Below are positions 25,625 to 36,500 of a stretch of 63,872 nucleotides of DNA, piece after piece. Under the pieces are notes generated by a model. That model was not told the DNA's origin, ran no database searches, and saw only the letters and a program-made list of their open reading frames with translations. The position numbers and the translations under genes are program-made. The stretch covers positions 1 to 63,872 of the forward strand of contig JARLJW010000060.1 of NCBI GenBank assembly GCA_031290985.1, in the 5' to 3' direction. The DNA comes from Verrucomicrobiia bacterium. Its GTDB lineage: Bacteria; Verrucomicrobiota; Verrucomicrobiia; Limisphaerales; UBA11358. Every line of letters begins with the position of its first letter. Positions within the stretch are counted from its first letter, which is position 1.

Positions 25625-26481
25625 GTCACCAGATAAAGCACGATGAACACCGCATCAATCAAAACGCAAACAATGACACCCTGTGTCACGGCGCGCACCG
25701 CCACCCGCGAGACATCCTCCAGCCGCAGCGGCTGCGCCAGACCATGGTAACACGTCACGCTGGCGATGAAAAACCCGAACGCCATCGTCTTCAGCGCCAG
25801 CAGCGCAAAATCCAGCCACGTCAGCGCCTCGGCAATCTGCTTGTAGTAATCACCCGGCGTCAGCGGCACGTCCTGCAGGAAGGCGAACAGGTAGCCGCTC
25901 GCCAGCGCGCCGATGATGAGATAGATCGTCAGTGAAAAAATCCCCAGCGCCATGCCAATCACCCGCGGCACGATGAGATAATGCACCGGGTCGATGCCCA
26001 GCGCCTCCAGCGCCTCCACCTCGCCCAGCGCCCGCGCCGTGCCCAGCTCGATGACATTGGCCGTGCCGACGCGCGCCAGCACCAGCATCGCCGTCAACAG
26101 CGGGCCCAGTTCGCGCACGATGACGATCACCATCGTCGAGCCGAGATAAGCCGTCTGGCCCACCCGCGCCAGCGCGGAAACCGTCTGGCCCACGACCACA
26201 AAACCCAGCGCCAGCGCCACAAAGATGAACATCGGCAGCAGCGCGACCCCTGAACGGGAAATCTCCTGCCGCACCCGCGGCTGGATGACACTGCGCGCCA
26301 CGCCAAACTTTTTCAAGATGACCGCCAGCGTGATGAGCGCAAACGCGCCCAGCCCCTGCACCGTGAGCAGCGCGAGGAACAACTTGCGCCCGAGCAGGTC
26401 CGTGTAGGATTTCGACACGGCGGCGCGGCGAAACACCTGCGTGTTCGTCAACTCAAAGGCCTTGGCCAGATTTCCGCGCAT
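25621..26481 (-). CDS. mlaE: MlaE-family lipid ABC permease
   Basis: The 286-residue membrane protein has about five to six helices and the MlaE signature region: RELGPLLTAMLVLARVGTANVIELGT, then VEALEALGIDPVHYLIVPRVIGM. MlaE forms the membrane channel through which phospholipids pass, with MlaF as ATPase and MlaD as periplasmic partner. The ATG at 26481 (MRGNLAKAFELTN) precedes the cytoplasmic helix; the upstream frame to 26553 looks non-coding. Its stop overlaps the mlaF start. It is divergent from the ECF sigma gene. Confidence 0.9.
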   Translation of the reverse strand: MRGNLAKAFELTNTQVFRRAAVSKSYTDLLGRKLFLALLTVQGLGAFALITLAVILKKFGVARSVIQPRVRQEISRSGVALLPMFIFVALALGFVVVGQTVSALARVGQTAYLGSTMVIVIVRELGPLLTAMLVLARVGTANVIELGTARALGEVEALEALGIDPVHYLIVPRVIGMALGIFSLTIYLIIGALASGYLFAFLQDVPLTPGDYYKQIAEALTWLDFALLALKTMAFGFFIASVTCYHGLAQPLRLEDVSRVAVRAVTQGVIVCVLIDAVFIVLYLVT

Positions 26482-26601
26482 GGCGTAACAGTAGCACACC
26501 CGCTTCCCGTCAAAAAAGTTTTTCCTTTCCGTCCCACCGAAGAGCATTGGCACTTTACAGTGGCGGCTTCATTTTTAGGTCCATCTTCAAGCCGGTGGCG
26601 C

Positions 26602-26631
26602 TTGATATTTTTCCCATCCGGCAAAGATATT
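26602..26631 (+). promoter_or_regulatory. Candidate sigma-70 promoter of ECF sigma gene
   Basis: A -35 hexamer TTGATA is at 26602-26607 and, after 18 bases, GATATT at 26626-26631 (four of six -10 matches). It lies about 49 bases upstream of the ATG at 26680 in the divergent spacer. The match is modest. Confidence 0.3.
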
Positions 26632-26679
26632 TCAAAGGATTCTTCCCCGCCCGTCGTCTTATCGTTAAAATCAAGCCAC

Positions 26680-27249
26680 ATGGGCGATCTGGATGAGGAA
26701 CAAAATTTGGTATCGCAAAGCCGTAACGGCGACCATGCGGCGTTCGCGGCCTTGATTCGCGCATACCAGCCCATGATCCACTCGCTCACATTCCGCATGA
26801 CGGGCTCGGTGGCCGATTGCCAGGATCTGGCGCAGGAAGCGTTCATCCGCGCCTATCAGCAGCTCGATTCCTACCACGGCACCTCGAAATTTTCCTCGTG
26901 GCTCTACCGCATCGCGGTCAACGCCTGCCTGGACTGGCGCCGAAGCGAGCAACGGCGCGACAAACTGAATACGGCGTGGGCGGAGGAAAAGGCCCGCGAA
27001 GTGGACGTTGCGCAGGACGCGGACGATAAGTTGAGCCGGGAAGTGCAGGCCGCGCTCATGAAGCTGCCGGACAAACAGCGCGCCGCCATCGTGCTGACGG
27101 TCTACAGCGGCCACAACCACGCGGAAGCGGCCAAAATCCTGGGCTGCTCGGAGACAACCGTTTCGTGGCGCATCTTCGCCGCGCGGCGCAAATTGAAAAA
27201 ACTCTTAGGCAACACCTTGTTAAGCCACAACGGAGGCCGACATGAATAA
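26680..27249 (+). CDS. ECF-type RNA polymerase sigma factor
   Basis: The 189-residue protein has region 2 (MIHSLTFRMTGSVADCQDLA, EAFIRAYQQLDSYHGTSKF, SSWLYRIAVNACLDWRR) and region 4 (LMKLPDKQRAAIVLTVYSGH, then AAKILGCSETTVSWRIFAAR). The ATG at 26680 is preferred; the frame goes on to 26560, where it would overlap the presumed promoter. Its stop overlaps the following anti-sigma gene by 8 bases. It is the first gene of a run that continues into the CsgG-like locus 19 bases after the anti-sigma gene, so it probably controls that locus, perhaps by autoregulation. Confidence 0.92.
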   Translation: MGDLDEEQNLVSQSRNGDHAAFAALIRAYQPMIHSLTFRMTGSVADCQDLAQEAFIRAYQQLDSYHGTSKFSSWLYRIAVNACLDWRRSEQRRDKLNTAWAEEKAREVDVAQDADDKLSREVQAALMKLPDKQRAAIVLTVYSGHNHAEAAKILGCSETTVSWRIFAARRKLKKLLGNTLLSHNGGRHE

Positions 27250-27823
27250 TTCCGAACTGGACAAAAAACTGAAGGCTGCGCGCGAACCGGCTTTGCCTGA
27301 AGCATATCAGGCCGCCTTCCCGCAAACCGTGCTGGCCAGCCTGCGGTCGACCCCGTGGAAACCCAGCCCGCCCCGGCGGACGGGCCTGCCCCGGCTCGCC
27401 TGGGGACTGGCCACCGCGGCCTGCGTGGTGCTGGCATTCAGCATCGGCCACTGGCGCGGACACGTTGAAGCCGCGGCCCCCGCCAGTGTTTTGGCCAACG
27501 CCCGGCTCATCCGTGAAACCATGACACTGTTCCCCAACCAGGTTCGCGCCATCGTGCAGGATGAACACGGCCTGAAACTCGTCCTGGCCGACCAGCCGGA
27601 TGTGCCCAACTCCACCCCGCTTTACGTCAAGATTTGCGACGGCAAAACGTGCTCTTCCCTCGTCACCTTCAGCGGCCAGGAGATCCAGATTGCCGGCCAG
27701 AAGCTCACCGTCCTCGCCGACGCCAGCGGCGGCATCATCCTGGAGGGAAACAAATTCGTCTGGTCCAGCACCGCGCGAAATTACGCGCTGCAAGGGTTAA
27801 AAATCGAGGCCCGGCCGCTATAA
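27242..27823 (+). CDS. Membrane anti-sigma-like protein
   Basis: The 193-residue protein has a charged cytoplasmic N-terminus (MNNSELDKKLKAAREPALPE), one membrane helix (about 52-72, LAWGLATAACVVLAFSIGHW) and a periplasmic domain with a C-x-x-x-x-C pair (KICDGKTCSS) and beta-rich ending. It overlaps the ECF sigma gene and thus fits the usual anti-sigma position and topology, but no zinc or ASD motif is obvious in the short N-terminus. The C-terminal domain is the probable envelope sensor. Confidence is high that it is a gene, moderate on role. Confidence 0.78.
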   Translation: MNNSELDKKLKAAREPALPEAYQAAFPQTVLASLRSTPWKPSPPRRTGLPRLAWGLATAACVVLAFSIGHWRGHVEAAAPASVLANARLIRETMTLFPNQVRAIVQDEHGLKLVLADQPDVPNSTPLYVKICDGKTCSSLVTFSGQEIQIAGQKLTVLADASGGIILEGNKFVWSSTARNYALQGLKIEARPL

Positions 27824-27842
27824 ACCAGAACGATAAATAATC

Positions 27843-30800
27843 ATGAAACGAATCCTCGCACTCACATTTTGCGTCCTGACGATAGTATGCGTCCACGCGC
27901 AAACCGGTTCGACAGCCGTGCAGCTGGCAATCATCAGCAAATCACCGGAAACCGCGGCAGCGGCGGATCTGCTTACGGCGGAATTTTCCAAGAACGAACG
28001 GGTGCACCTGGTGGAGCGCGCAGAAATTGAAAAAGTCATCCACGAACAACAACTGTCGTTGAACAATCTGGATCGCTTGAAGCTGGGGCGCTTGCTCGGC
28101 GCGGATGGATTGATCGTGCTGCAATCTGTCGCCGAAGGCCCCAATACTTTTCTGAACGCACAACTGGTCGCGGTGAAGCCAGGTGTCATTTTAACGGACG
28201 AACGCTTTGAGCGACCCGTACAGGACGCTTCCACATGGTCGGCGAACATGGTCGGCCACTTGGAACCGTTGCTGCCGAAACTGAGGGTGTTGCCTCAAGA
28301 TGCCATTCCGATTTCCGTGGTAAATTTTCATGTGGGCGTGCGGACAACGGAGGCGGCCGAACTGGAGCGGCAGATTTTTTTCCTCACTGTGGAACGGCTG
28401 GTGCGGGAAAAAAGACTGTTCGTATTGGAACGAAAAAAAATGCAGGCGTTGTCTGAGGAAAAAGAAATGTCCAGCACGGAAGCAGAGCAGTTTTGGAATG
28501 GCAAGTATCTGTTGGACGGGGCGATTGACCGCAACGGTTTCAATCCCGATATGGTGACGATCAGTGCGCGACTGATTCCGCCGGGAGGTAACCCGGTTTC
28601 AATCGAGGCCAGCGGCAGCCGGAAAAATTGCATCGAGGTGGTAAATCAGTTGGCAGATAAAGTTCTGACGGCCTTGAAGCTGGATGCAAATCTGGCGGCT
28701 TGGAATACGACGGACGAGGCAGATAAATTCTTTAAAGAAGCCCAGTGGAATCTGGCATGGAAAATTTTCCCGCAGGCACGGCAATCAGCAGAAGCAGCGT
28801 GGGCGCTGGGTAAACATGACACCGATTGCATGAACCTGCGCGTACGGACATTCATGCCGCCGCCGGACTCCGGGGTCATCTATTTCCCGCCACGAGAAAA
28901 GCCCGGCCCGGAAAAAATTGATGATGCGATTCAAGCTGCGAGGCTCTATCAGGAATTCAGTCGGAATCTGCCTCCCGACGAACCAAAGCCGGATTCGAAC
29001 TGGTATAAGCTGGGACTGGAAAATCTGACCATTGCCACGCGAGTGTTGCAACAATTCAACTGGTCGCCAAAATTTTACGAGCCAGTCGCAGACAAACTGG
29101 CGGAATTACGCGCTCAAGCACGCTCGCTGGCGGAATTGCTTTCCAGAGCGCCGTCAACGCATGACAGCTATTTTTTCGGCAGCCGGAAAGTTATGTATGA
29201 TGACTTGTATCATTTTCAGGAGAAGCCAAGCATTTACGGGTTGAAAGTGGAAGGTGGCTGCCTGTGGCAGGATAAACCGGAAGATGCGTTGGCTCTTTAT
29301 CGCGAACTGATGGCCAGTCCCGTATTCCGCTATGTGCACGAACGGCTTTGGTTTCGGGAGGCGAATTCAATCTGTTCCTTGCCACGGTTACCGGACCGCT
29401 TGGTAGCATGGAATAAAACAGATCAGGAGCGATTGCCCAAGGTATGGCAAGGTTTTATGGAAGAATTAAAAGGTTCTCCGGATGTATCAATGCAAATGGA
29501 AGCGCGGGCGATGCGATTGGCGGATGTAAGGTTTCCCGACATGAATAAGCCATTCGACACGCGAGCCGCATCGGAGGCCGCATACCGGGCCGCAAATCAG
29601 ACATACGAGCAAGAACTCTCTTCCGCATTTACTGATTTTCTCGACGCATTTGTAACCAACCGCATCTATTTTAAGACCAATAATGTGGACATTCTGTATT
29701 TGAATTGGGGTGTTGACAACCTGGTAGAACATATGGGCGGAAACACAAGTATTACGTTTGATAAAAAAGAATCACTCCAGAGCCAATACCGCACTGAATA
29801 CGTTGCAAAGCTGGCGGCGAAAGACAAGGAATTGGCACAAACCGTGGCCGCATCGGAGAATCTCGACACCTTTGCAAAGCAGATGAAATTTTTGCAGGAC
29901 AACCAGCCATACGACCCGCAAGAGTTTGTCCAAATGTTTATTTTCGGGTTCAAAGACTATTCCCACGAACAGGCACAGGAAATCAAGCCGCTGCTGGCAG
30001 AATACAAAAAGCAACTTTCAGGAACTTGGGCGCGAATAGGTCAAAGACAGGTTGGGCAGGTCGAAGCAAACGTCGAGCGCATTCTTAACCCATCTGCCGT
30101 CCCACCGCTTTCGCCAAACCGCGTTGGAATGACCAATGGCAACCCGGCACGGCCTCCGGGCGGAAATTTTCCGCCGGGTCGCCCGCCTTGGACTGGGCAG
30201 CCCGCAACACCGTCGCAATTCGCAACACATCGCTTCCTGCCAGACCGCGAAGTGGAATCTATCGCCGAAACACCAGCACCGGAACCGCTTGTCTCCAGCA
30301 ACGTCGTGACCGCCAACAGTTTTTATCCGTTGCCAATGGATGGATTGCCGGGAGATAAGCCAGATACATTTAGATTCACCGACCATCAACTGGTTGAAGG
30401 CAAGTTATTGCTGGATTTTCAATACAATGCCTGGGTCTATTCATCCGATCAAAATGGAAAGTGGCAAGCTTCTGCAAACAAGACCTATTCCGGAGTGGCT
30501 CTGTTTGACCCGGTATCGGGCCGCTGGCAGGTGGCGGTGCTGCCTGACTTTTCCACCATTGAAACAGCCAGCATATTCTCGCACCACAGCACAGTCTGGC
30601 GGGGTGCGCTGTATTCCAGCAACAACGGCAAGGTGCAAAAGTTCGACTGGCAAGCAAACACATGGGATACCAACGCACTGCCAATGTCGGGCAACTACCA
30701 GTTCTACAATCTGGCCGGCAAACTTTACGTCGCCGATTACAATTCCATCCAGGAGATTACTGACGACGCGCGTGGCACCAAGCTGCTCACCAGCATCCAA

Positions 30801-31628
30801 CGCCAACCGGCTGTCACCAGCCTGGATTCGCAGGGCGCGCTGATGAACCTGGCATTGTTCACGGACGCTCAAAATTTTTTGTGTGCCGCCGTCCATAATA
30901 AAGTCTTTCGCTGGGATGGTGTTGATTGGAGGGAGATCGGCGTGGCATCGGCGTCGTTTCAGCCCTCGGTTTTTGAGGGTGGAGTTTTATTTCTGACGGA
31001 CGGCTGGAATATGCGCCCTGCGCGTATTTCCTGCCTCAACGCGGGAAGCACGAATGTGGAATTATGCCTGGGACGGCCCGACCGCCAGGGGATGAATGCA
31101 CCTTCACCCAATTCCAACGGCGGCGCGAAACCCCTTTGGAAACTGCCTGCAGAATTATCTCTGCCGAACCTGTCCGCCACCCTGTGGCAATCCGATCTAT
31201 TCTTGATGACCGATCATTCCGAGAAAAAAGACATCGTGGCAGAGGAGCGCGGAACACGCCCGGATGGCACTTTGGAAGTAAGCCATGTTATCTCCGGAGA
31301 AAAATTTCTGCCGAAAGACGGTTACGATTCCGCACTATTTTATTTTTCACGTGGGCGGGCGGCGGCAGAAAAGGTCTTGTTGAAATTTAATGACCCTGAA
31401 GGCTGCCCCCCAATGGCTGGCCTGGGCTCAAATTCGCAGCCGTTGATACCTCAAATCGGGCTAACCAAAAGCTGGATGCTTTTCACTCCAAAATTTCTGC
31501 TCTGCGGACGCGAGCGATGGGGTGATGTCCCGGGCAGTTCACAACCTGCCGGATTCAAGCCCGGAATCTGGGTTGTGCCGCTGGATTCAATCATGCCGAC
31601 CATCACGTCGCCGAAACAAACGCAGTGA
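27843..31628 (+). CDS. Giant exported protein: two CsgG-like domains plus propeller-like C-terminus
   Basis: The 1,261-residue protein has a signal peptide (MKRILALTFCVLTIVCVHAQ). It has two consecutive CsgG-like modules (about 24-145 and 155-280), each with a strand-helix pattern around an E-R motif (HLVERAEIEKVIHEQQ at 55-70; LERKKMQALSEEKE at 195-208). A long helical, TPR-like region follows (about 290-750). A Pro/Gly linker (about 755-800) comes next, then a propeller-like C-terminus with W and G repeats (VFRWDGVDWREIG). No lipobox Cys follows the signal, unlike CsgG. GC appears clearly lower than in the downstream genes, suggesting different ancestry. It begins 19 bases after the anti-sigma gene. 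A large envelope complex component is inferred; the function is unknown. Confidence 0.8.
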   Translation: MKRILALTFCVLTIVCVHAQTGSTAVQLAIISKSPETAAAADLLTAEFSKNERVHLVERAEIEKVIHEQQLSLNNLDRLKLGRLLGADGLIVLQSVAEGPNTFLNAQLVAVKPGVILTDERFERPVQDASTWSANMVGHLEPLLPKLRVLPQDAIPISVVNFHVGVRTTEAAELERQIFFLTVERLVREKRLFVLERKKMQALSEEKEMSSTEAEQFWNGKYLLDGAIDRNGFNPDMVTISARLIPPGGNPVSIEASGSRKNCIEVVNQLADKVLTALKLDANLAAWNTTDEADKFFKEAQWNLAWKIFPQARQSAEAAWALGKHDTDCMNLRVRTFMPPPDSGVIYFPPREKPGPEKIDDAIQAARLYQEFSRNLPPDEPKPDSNWYKLGLENLTIATRVLQQFNWSPKFYEPVADKLAELRAQARSLAELLSRAPSTHDSYFFGSRKVMYDDLYHFQEKPSIYGLKVEGGCLWQDKPEDALALYRELMASPVFRYVHERLWFREANSICSLPRLPDRLVAWNKTDQERLPKVWQGFMEELKGSPDVSMQMEARAMRLADVRFPDMNKPFDTRAASEAAYRAANQTYEQELSSAFTDFLDAFVTNRIYFKTNNVDILYLNWGVDNLVEHMGGNTSITFDKKESLQSQYRTEYVAKLAAKDKELAQTVAASENLDTFAKQMKFLQDNQPYDPQEFVQMFIFGFKDYSHEQAQEIKPLLAEYKKQLSGTWARIGQRQVGQVEANVERILNPSAVPPLSPNRVGMTNGNPARPPGGNFPPGRPPWTGQPATPSQFATHRFLPDREVESIAETPAPEPLVSSNVVTANSFYPLPMDGLPGDKPDTFRFTDHQLVEGKLLLDFQYNAWVYSSDQNGKWQASANKTYSGVALFDPVSGRWQVAVLPDFSTIETASIFSHHSTVWRGALYSSNNGKVQKFDWQANTWDTNALPMSGNYQFYNLAGKLYVADYNSIQEITDDARGTKLLTSIQRQPAVTSLDSQGALMNLALFTDAQNFLCAAVHNKVFRWDGVDWREIGVASASFQPSVFEGGVLFLTDGWNMRPARISCLNAGSTNVELCLGRPDRQGMNAPSPNSNGGAKPLWKLPAELSLPNLSATLWQSDLFLMTDHSEKKDIVAEERGTRPDGTLEVSHVISGEKFLPKDGYDSALFYFSRGRAAAEKVLLKFNDPEGCPPMAGLGSNSQPLIPQIGLTKSWMLFTPKFLLCGRERWGDVPGSSQPAGFKPGIWVVPLDSIMPTITSPKQTQ

Positions 31629-31676
31629 CCACATTTTCCAAAGGAATTTTCCGGACCGGACGTCCTATTATTTGAA

Positions 31677-32513
31677 ATGAAATTACCCGGCACATGGCTG
31701 TTGGCAGCGCTGCTCGGTTGCACATCGGGCCCGGCCAGAGCGCAGTTGCAGCCCCTGCCCGACCAGCCGCCGCAGCGCGTGTTTGGCGGGGGCGCAAGCA
31801 AGATCGACGTGCTCTGGCACAATGCGGGCAACGACATGATCAATGTCGATGTTTCGACCCGGATTCTGCAGGCGAGTTCGGCGACGACGGCCGAGATCTG
31901 CGAGGTTCCATGGAAAAAGCTTCAGGTGTTACCTCAACAAACCGTGGTGGAATCCGCGCAACTGGATTTTCCGACCGTGAAGGCGGAGACGAAATTTCTC
32001 GTGCAATGGATTGGCGCCTCCAATCAAGTCCTCGGTCTCACCGAAATCAGGGTTTATCCCACAAATCTGCTGGGCGAATTAAGCATAATTTTTAAAGAGG
32101 CTGACTTGGGCGTGCTGGATGCCAATGACGAACTGAAACCAATGCTCAAACAGAACGGCGTGGCGTTCCTGAACTTGGGCGAAAGGGCGCTGGAAGATTT
32201 TCACGGCAAGCTGGCGGTCATCGGGCCGTTTCATCCACTGGCGCAAATGCGCGAAGGTCTGGCTGAAAGCCTCCAAAAAATTGCCGCCGCCGGCGTGGCC
32301 GTGGTCTGGCTGCAACCGCCCGGCACCACGGAGGAGATCATGCCGTCGTTTTATGTGGTGCCGGGAACGAAGGCCGCCGTGGTGGTCGCCCAGGCGGATT
32401 TGACCGCGCATTTTTCGGACAGTCCGCAGTCGCAGCTCAATTTGGTGCGCTTCTGCAAGCTGGCCCTGGATCCCAAACCTTTTTTAATGCCCAACCTGGC
32501 GTCTCAACCCTAA
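31677..32513 (+). CDS. Exported protein, possible lipoprotein, in CsgG-like locus
   Basis: The 278-residue protein begins MKLPGTWLLAALLGCTSGPA, where LLGC resembles a lipobox; C15 would be the lipidated residue. Signal peptidase I cleavage after ARA (residue 22) is the alternative. A beta-rich, Ig-like first half (KIDVLWHNAGNDMINVDVST) precedes an alpha/beta second half (AVIGPFHPLAQMREGLAESL, AAAGVAVVWLQPPGTTEEIM) that may be a Rossmann-like fold. I recognise no family. It lies 48 bases after the first giant gene and 13 bases before the small CsgG-like gene, so it is probably part of the same transcript. Confidence 0.7.
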   Translation: MKLPGTWLLAALLGCTSGPARAQLQPLPDQPPQRVFGGGASKIDVLWHNAGNDMINVDVSTRILQASSATTAEICEVPWKKLQVLPQQTVVESAQLDFPTVKAETKFLVQWIGASNQVLGLTEIRVYPTNLLGELSIIFKEADLGVLDANDELKPMLKQNGVAFLNLGERALEDFHGKLAVIGPFHPLAQMREGLAESLQKIAAAGVAVVWLQPPGTTEEIMPSFYVVPGTKAAVVVAQADLTAHFSDSPQSQLNLVRFCKLALDPKPFLMPNLASQP

Positions 32514-32526
32514 ACTCCCTCCCGAT

Positions 32527-33453
32527 ATGAAAAAACCAGCCGCCCTTCTCCTGGCCCTGCTGCTCGCCGCCAACCTCGTTCCCGCCTTGGCGGCAGAGGT
32601 GCTCACCGTGGCCGTCTTCGACTTTGATTCCAAGGACGAGGCCGTACACGAACTCGGCCCCAAGATCGCCACGCTCCTCAATGCGGATTTGTCCATGAAC
32701 CCGGACATCATCACCGTGGAGCGCGCGGAACTCGACAAGGCCCTCGGCGAACAGGAACTCGGCCTGTCCGGCACGGTCAGCACCGAAAGCGCGGCGAAGG
32801 TCGGGCAGTTGACCGGGGCCAAGGTGCTCGTCACCGGCCGCGTCTTCAAGGTGGAGAACCAGACCATGATCGTCGCCAAGGTCATCAGTTCGGAAACGAG
32901 CCGCGTTTACGGCGCCATGGCCCAGGGCGCGCCGACGGTTTCCATCGTGGACCTCTCCTCCAATCTCGCCGCCAAAGTTTCCGCCGTGCTTTCGGAAAAA
33001 GGCGACACGCTCGTCGCCAAGATGCCCACGCGCGATGAACGCATCGCCAAAATCAAAAAATCCCTCGACGGCAAAAAGCTGCCGGTGGTTTCCGTGAAGA
33101 TCAGTGAGCAGCATTACGGCCCGCACATCATCGACCCGGCGGCGGAGACGGAATTGTCGCTGATCCTGCAGCAGTGCGGCTTCAAGGTGGCGGATGGCGG
33201 CTCGACCGAAAAGCCGGAGGTTGAAATCTCCGGCGAGGCTTTCAGCGCCTACGGCACGCGCAAAGGCAACCTGATCTCCTGCAAGTCGCGCATCGAGCTC
33301 AAGGCCCGAGACATCGCCACCGGCAATATCCTGGTCGTGGACCGGCAGACCAGCGTGGGCGTGGACATCGCGGAACAGACCGCCGCCAAGACCGCCCTGG
33401 AAAATGCCGCCGACACGCTGGCGGAACGGTTGCTCCCGCGCCTGGTTAAGTGA
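32527..33453 (+). CDS. CsgG-like exported protein
   Basis: The 308-residue protein has a signal peptide (MKKPAALLLALLLAANLVPA, cleavage after ALA) and a CsgG/HfaB-type domain: LTVAVFDFDSKDEAVHELG, then IITVERAELDKALGEQELGL, TGAKVLVTGRVFKVENQTMI, and a second half with ISGEAFSAYGTRKG. CsgG in other bacteria assembles a ring-shaped outer-membrane pore for curli; this protein lacks the lipobox Cys of true CsgG. The E-R-A-x-L-D-K motif is shared with the two giants on either side, implying that the three descend from one module. Its start is secure because the signal peptide opens at the first ATG. Confidence 0.84.
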   Translation: MKKPAALLLALLLAANLVPALAAEVLTVAVFDFDSKDEAVHELGPKIATLLNADLSMNPDIITVERAELDKALGEQELGLSGTVSTESAAKVGQLTGAKVLVTGRVFKVENQTMIVAKVISSETSRVYGAMAQGAPTVSIVDLSSNLAAKVSAVLSEKGDTLVAKMPTRDERIAKIKKSLDGKKLPVVSVKISEQHYGPHIIDPAAETELSLILQQCGFKVADGGSTEKPEVEISGEAFSAYGTRKGNLISCKSRIELKARDIATGNILVVDRQTSVGVDIAEQTAAKTALENAADTLAERLLPRLVK

Positions 33454-33523
33454 GCATTGCTTCCGGGCAAATTTGGCGAAGCGCAAATTTTCAGCGCCGC
33501 GCATATTTCTAAAAACTGAAAGC

Positions 33524-36500
33524 ATGTTCCCCTGGCGATCAGGATTGACCGCAGTTGTGCTGCTCACGGCGCTGGCCGGGCGCGCGCAGACCAATCTGCA
33601 GCGCGTGGCGTTGATGGACTTTTCCACCGATGACAATTCCTACCATAGCACCCAATTGGCGGCTGATTTCACCGGCTTGCTGCAAGCCGGGCTGGCCGGG
33701 GAACCGGAAGTGGAATGGGTGGAACGCGCGCAACTGGACAAGGCGCGGGAGGAATTGGAAATCTCCGCCGCCGAACTGGTCAGCGGCGGCGCATCCATCC
33801 AGCGTGGAAAATGGGTGAAGGCCGACTGCATGATCACCGGCCAGTTTTCATCGAACGACAAGAACGAACGCACTTTATTTGTCGAAATTGTCGACTTGAA
33901 GCATGCGGACACGCTCGCCAGTGAGACCATCATCTTTCCGGAGGCGGCCGCAACTCCATTCCAAACCGGTTCCAACGAGGTTAATACCGCCATCAGCGCT
34001 TTGCGTCGCCTGCTGCCGGTCGCCCGGCGGCAGGAGCAACAAGCGGGGGATAAAATCCTCGTGGCCCCGCTATTTCTGGCCGAGATCACCGGCCCGGGCT
34101 CCCGATTTGGTTTCTTGCATGACCACGTCCCGTTGGAACAAGAATTCAATGCTGCACTTGAACGGGCAACCGCGACCAACGGCCGGGTGCAACTGATCCG
34201 CTTTCCGAAAGCCTACCGTTCCATCGGCGAATCAGAAATGGTGCTGGATGGCTTGGTGGCCACAGATCGGAACGCCTGGCAGCAAACCGCCGATCTCTAC
34301 GTCTGGGGAACATATGCGGCCACAAATGATGTGGTCCGGGGCGGCCAGCCGGAAGAAAGAGTCGAGATCATCCTGCACCTCTGGGACGGAGTTTCGCCGC
34401 CGGACATGGTCACCGCGCAATTGCCTGACGAGGCCCAACCGGAGCAAGTCCGGGCCGCCATTGAACGGCTGGCGAACCAGGTGGTTGCGGCCGCACACAA
34501 GCACAGGACGCAGGTCGATTCTGATGCCATCCGCAAGGGCATCGCCCAATCCCTGGTGAAAACCTATGACCAGTTGACCATGAGCTTTCATCACCGCGAA
34601 GAACTGGGCTTGAATGACCCGGAGAAATTTTCGCAGGCAGTGCACATGCTGGAGACCGCCTGTTTTTTTGATCCTGACAATGCCGAGGCCCGCGTGCTTT
34701 ACATCACCTGCCGCTGGGGCTGGTGGATGGATTTTGGTTTCAAGGTAAAAAATCAATTCTGGTCAAAGTGGCGGCGCAGCGAAGCCCTGGGGAAATATGT
34801 CAACCGGTTTGGATTAAAACCCGTGACTGAAGAATTGCCCTTTCCCTATCAGCAGGAAGGCGGCATCCCGGAGATGTATTTGCGGTCGCTCGCAGATGTA
34901 TCGGCGATGTTTCCACAGTGGCATTCGACCAATGAAATGGCTTTGGAGAATGAAGATCGTCGACAAGGGGTGCACACGTGGCTCATGGAGGCCGAATACC
35001 ATGGATTTCCCAAAGAGATGCCGCTGGAAGACGCCTGGAAATGGAAAACCGAGGTCCAGGCGGAAAACTGGCGGCGTTTGTTCAACGTCACCAAATACGT
35101 GAGCGAAAATGGAGCATTGCAGGAAAAAACGCCTGCGCCCGTCCTGTTTAACGTAATCTTTAGCGGGATGCTGGATTCCAGCCAGGAGCCGGCCATGCGA
35201 CTGAAGGCATTGGAAAAAATCTGGCCGTTTTTCGCAAAGTATGCCCAGGCACATGGCCGGCAGTGGATCATGGGAGCGGGGACACTGGCGGATGAACGGG
35301 AGCAAATGCTGACAGATCTTTGCAATCAAGCAGGGGAACCGGACCGTGCCCGACAACTTTTGGCCATGCTCTCTTCCAATCAAACAATCGAGGTGGCAAG
35401 ACCGGCACCCAGCCTTCCGCCAGCGGAGCGCCAAAATATTTCGAGCATGACCACCGTCCCGGCGTGGCTGGAAAAGGACAATGGTTTTCACTCCCTATTC
35501 CGGCTCTCACCGCCCGTGGCGCTGCCACCCGAGGTAAAACCGGAATTTCAGGAAATCCATTTTCCCGCCCGATATGAAATCCAGTCTGTGCTCCAACTGG
35601 GTTTCTTGCGGGACCAGCTTTTGATTTTGGCGATGGATGAACGCTCGGCGCAGACCAGCGATGCCAACCCCGGCCTCGCGGCGGAGCTGCTCGACAAACA
35701 CAACCGGCTTTGGGTGCTGGATCCCGGCGCCACCAGCCCGATCTTGTATGCCCCAGATGTGTTTTCCGAAAACGTCCGGGGATTCCTGTTGAAAGATGGA
35801 CAATTATGGGTGGCCGGCAAGACCACCGGCTACCTTGATCTGGAAACCCATGCCTTTCATAAATCCAGCCTGAGTGATGGCCTGATATTTCAGGAAACAT
35901 CCGCAATTGGCCTGGCCGGTGGAAGCATTTTTGCCAGCAGCGATGATTTCAAAGCCGCCAGATACGACCCTGCCTCAAACCGCTGGAATGAATTACCCTC
36001 GATAACCGGGGGATTGAGCCGGTCGGGCGAAGACAACTTCATGCTCACCGGGAACCAGCGCTGGTTGAACCTGGCCCAGAAGGACACATCGACCTTGATT
36101 TATGATACGGTGGCAGGTGTATGGCAAAACCTGTCTGACAAGGGCGCTATAGAATGTTCGGTGGCGGTTGATCCGGGCTTCTGGTTTGGCAGCCGCAACG
36201 GGCTGCATTTCTATGATCCGGCGACACAGTCATTCAAGCACTGGGGCACCCCGCCCACCGTAGAAAGCCTGTTCACGGGGCTTTTTTACATGGGCAACTC
36301 CGAGATGCCACGCAGGGAACTGGAAAAACTGGAGGAAAACATACAGACAGGCATAAAAAAAATTGCAAGCGAACATCAAAAGAGGCAGAAGACGAGACTG
36401 GCAGGCGGGGCAGCCATAGATCCGTTGCACCTTGACTGCCGTGTTTTTGGAGAAGTCACTGCCATCGCAGATGATGGTGAATTTCTCTGGCTGGGGGTGG

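Noticed and set aside
33404..33523. Longer N-terminus for the EF-hand giant
   Set aside because: It would overlap the CsgG-like gene's last 50 bases, and a signal peptide begins exactly at the ATG at 33524.
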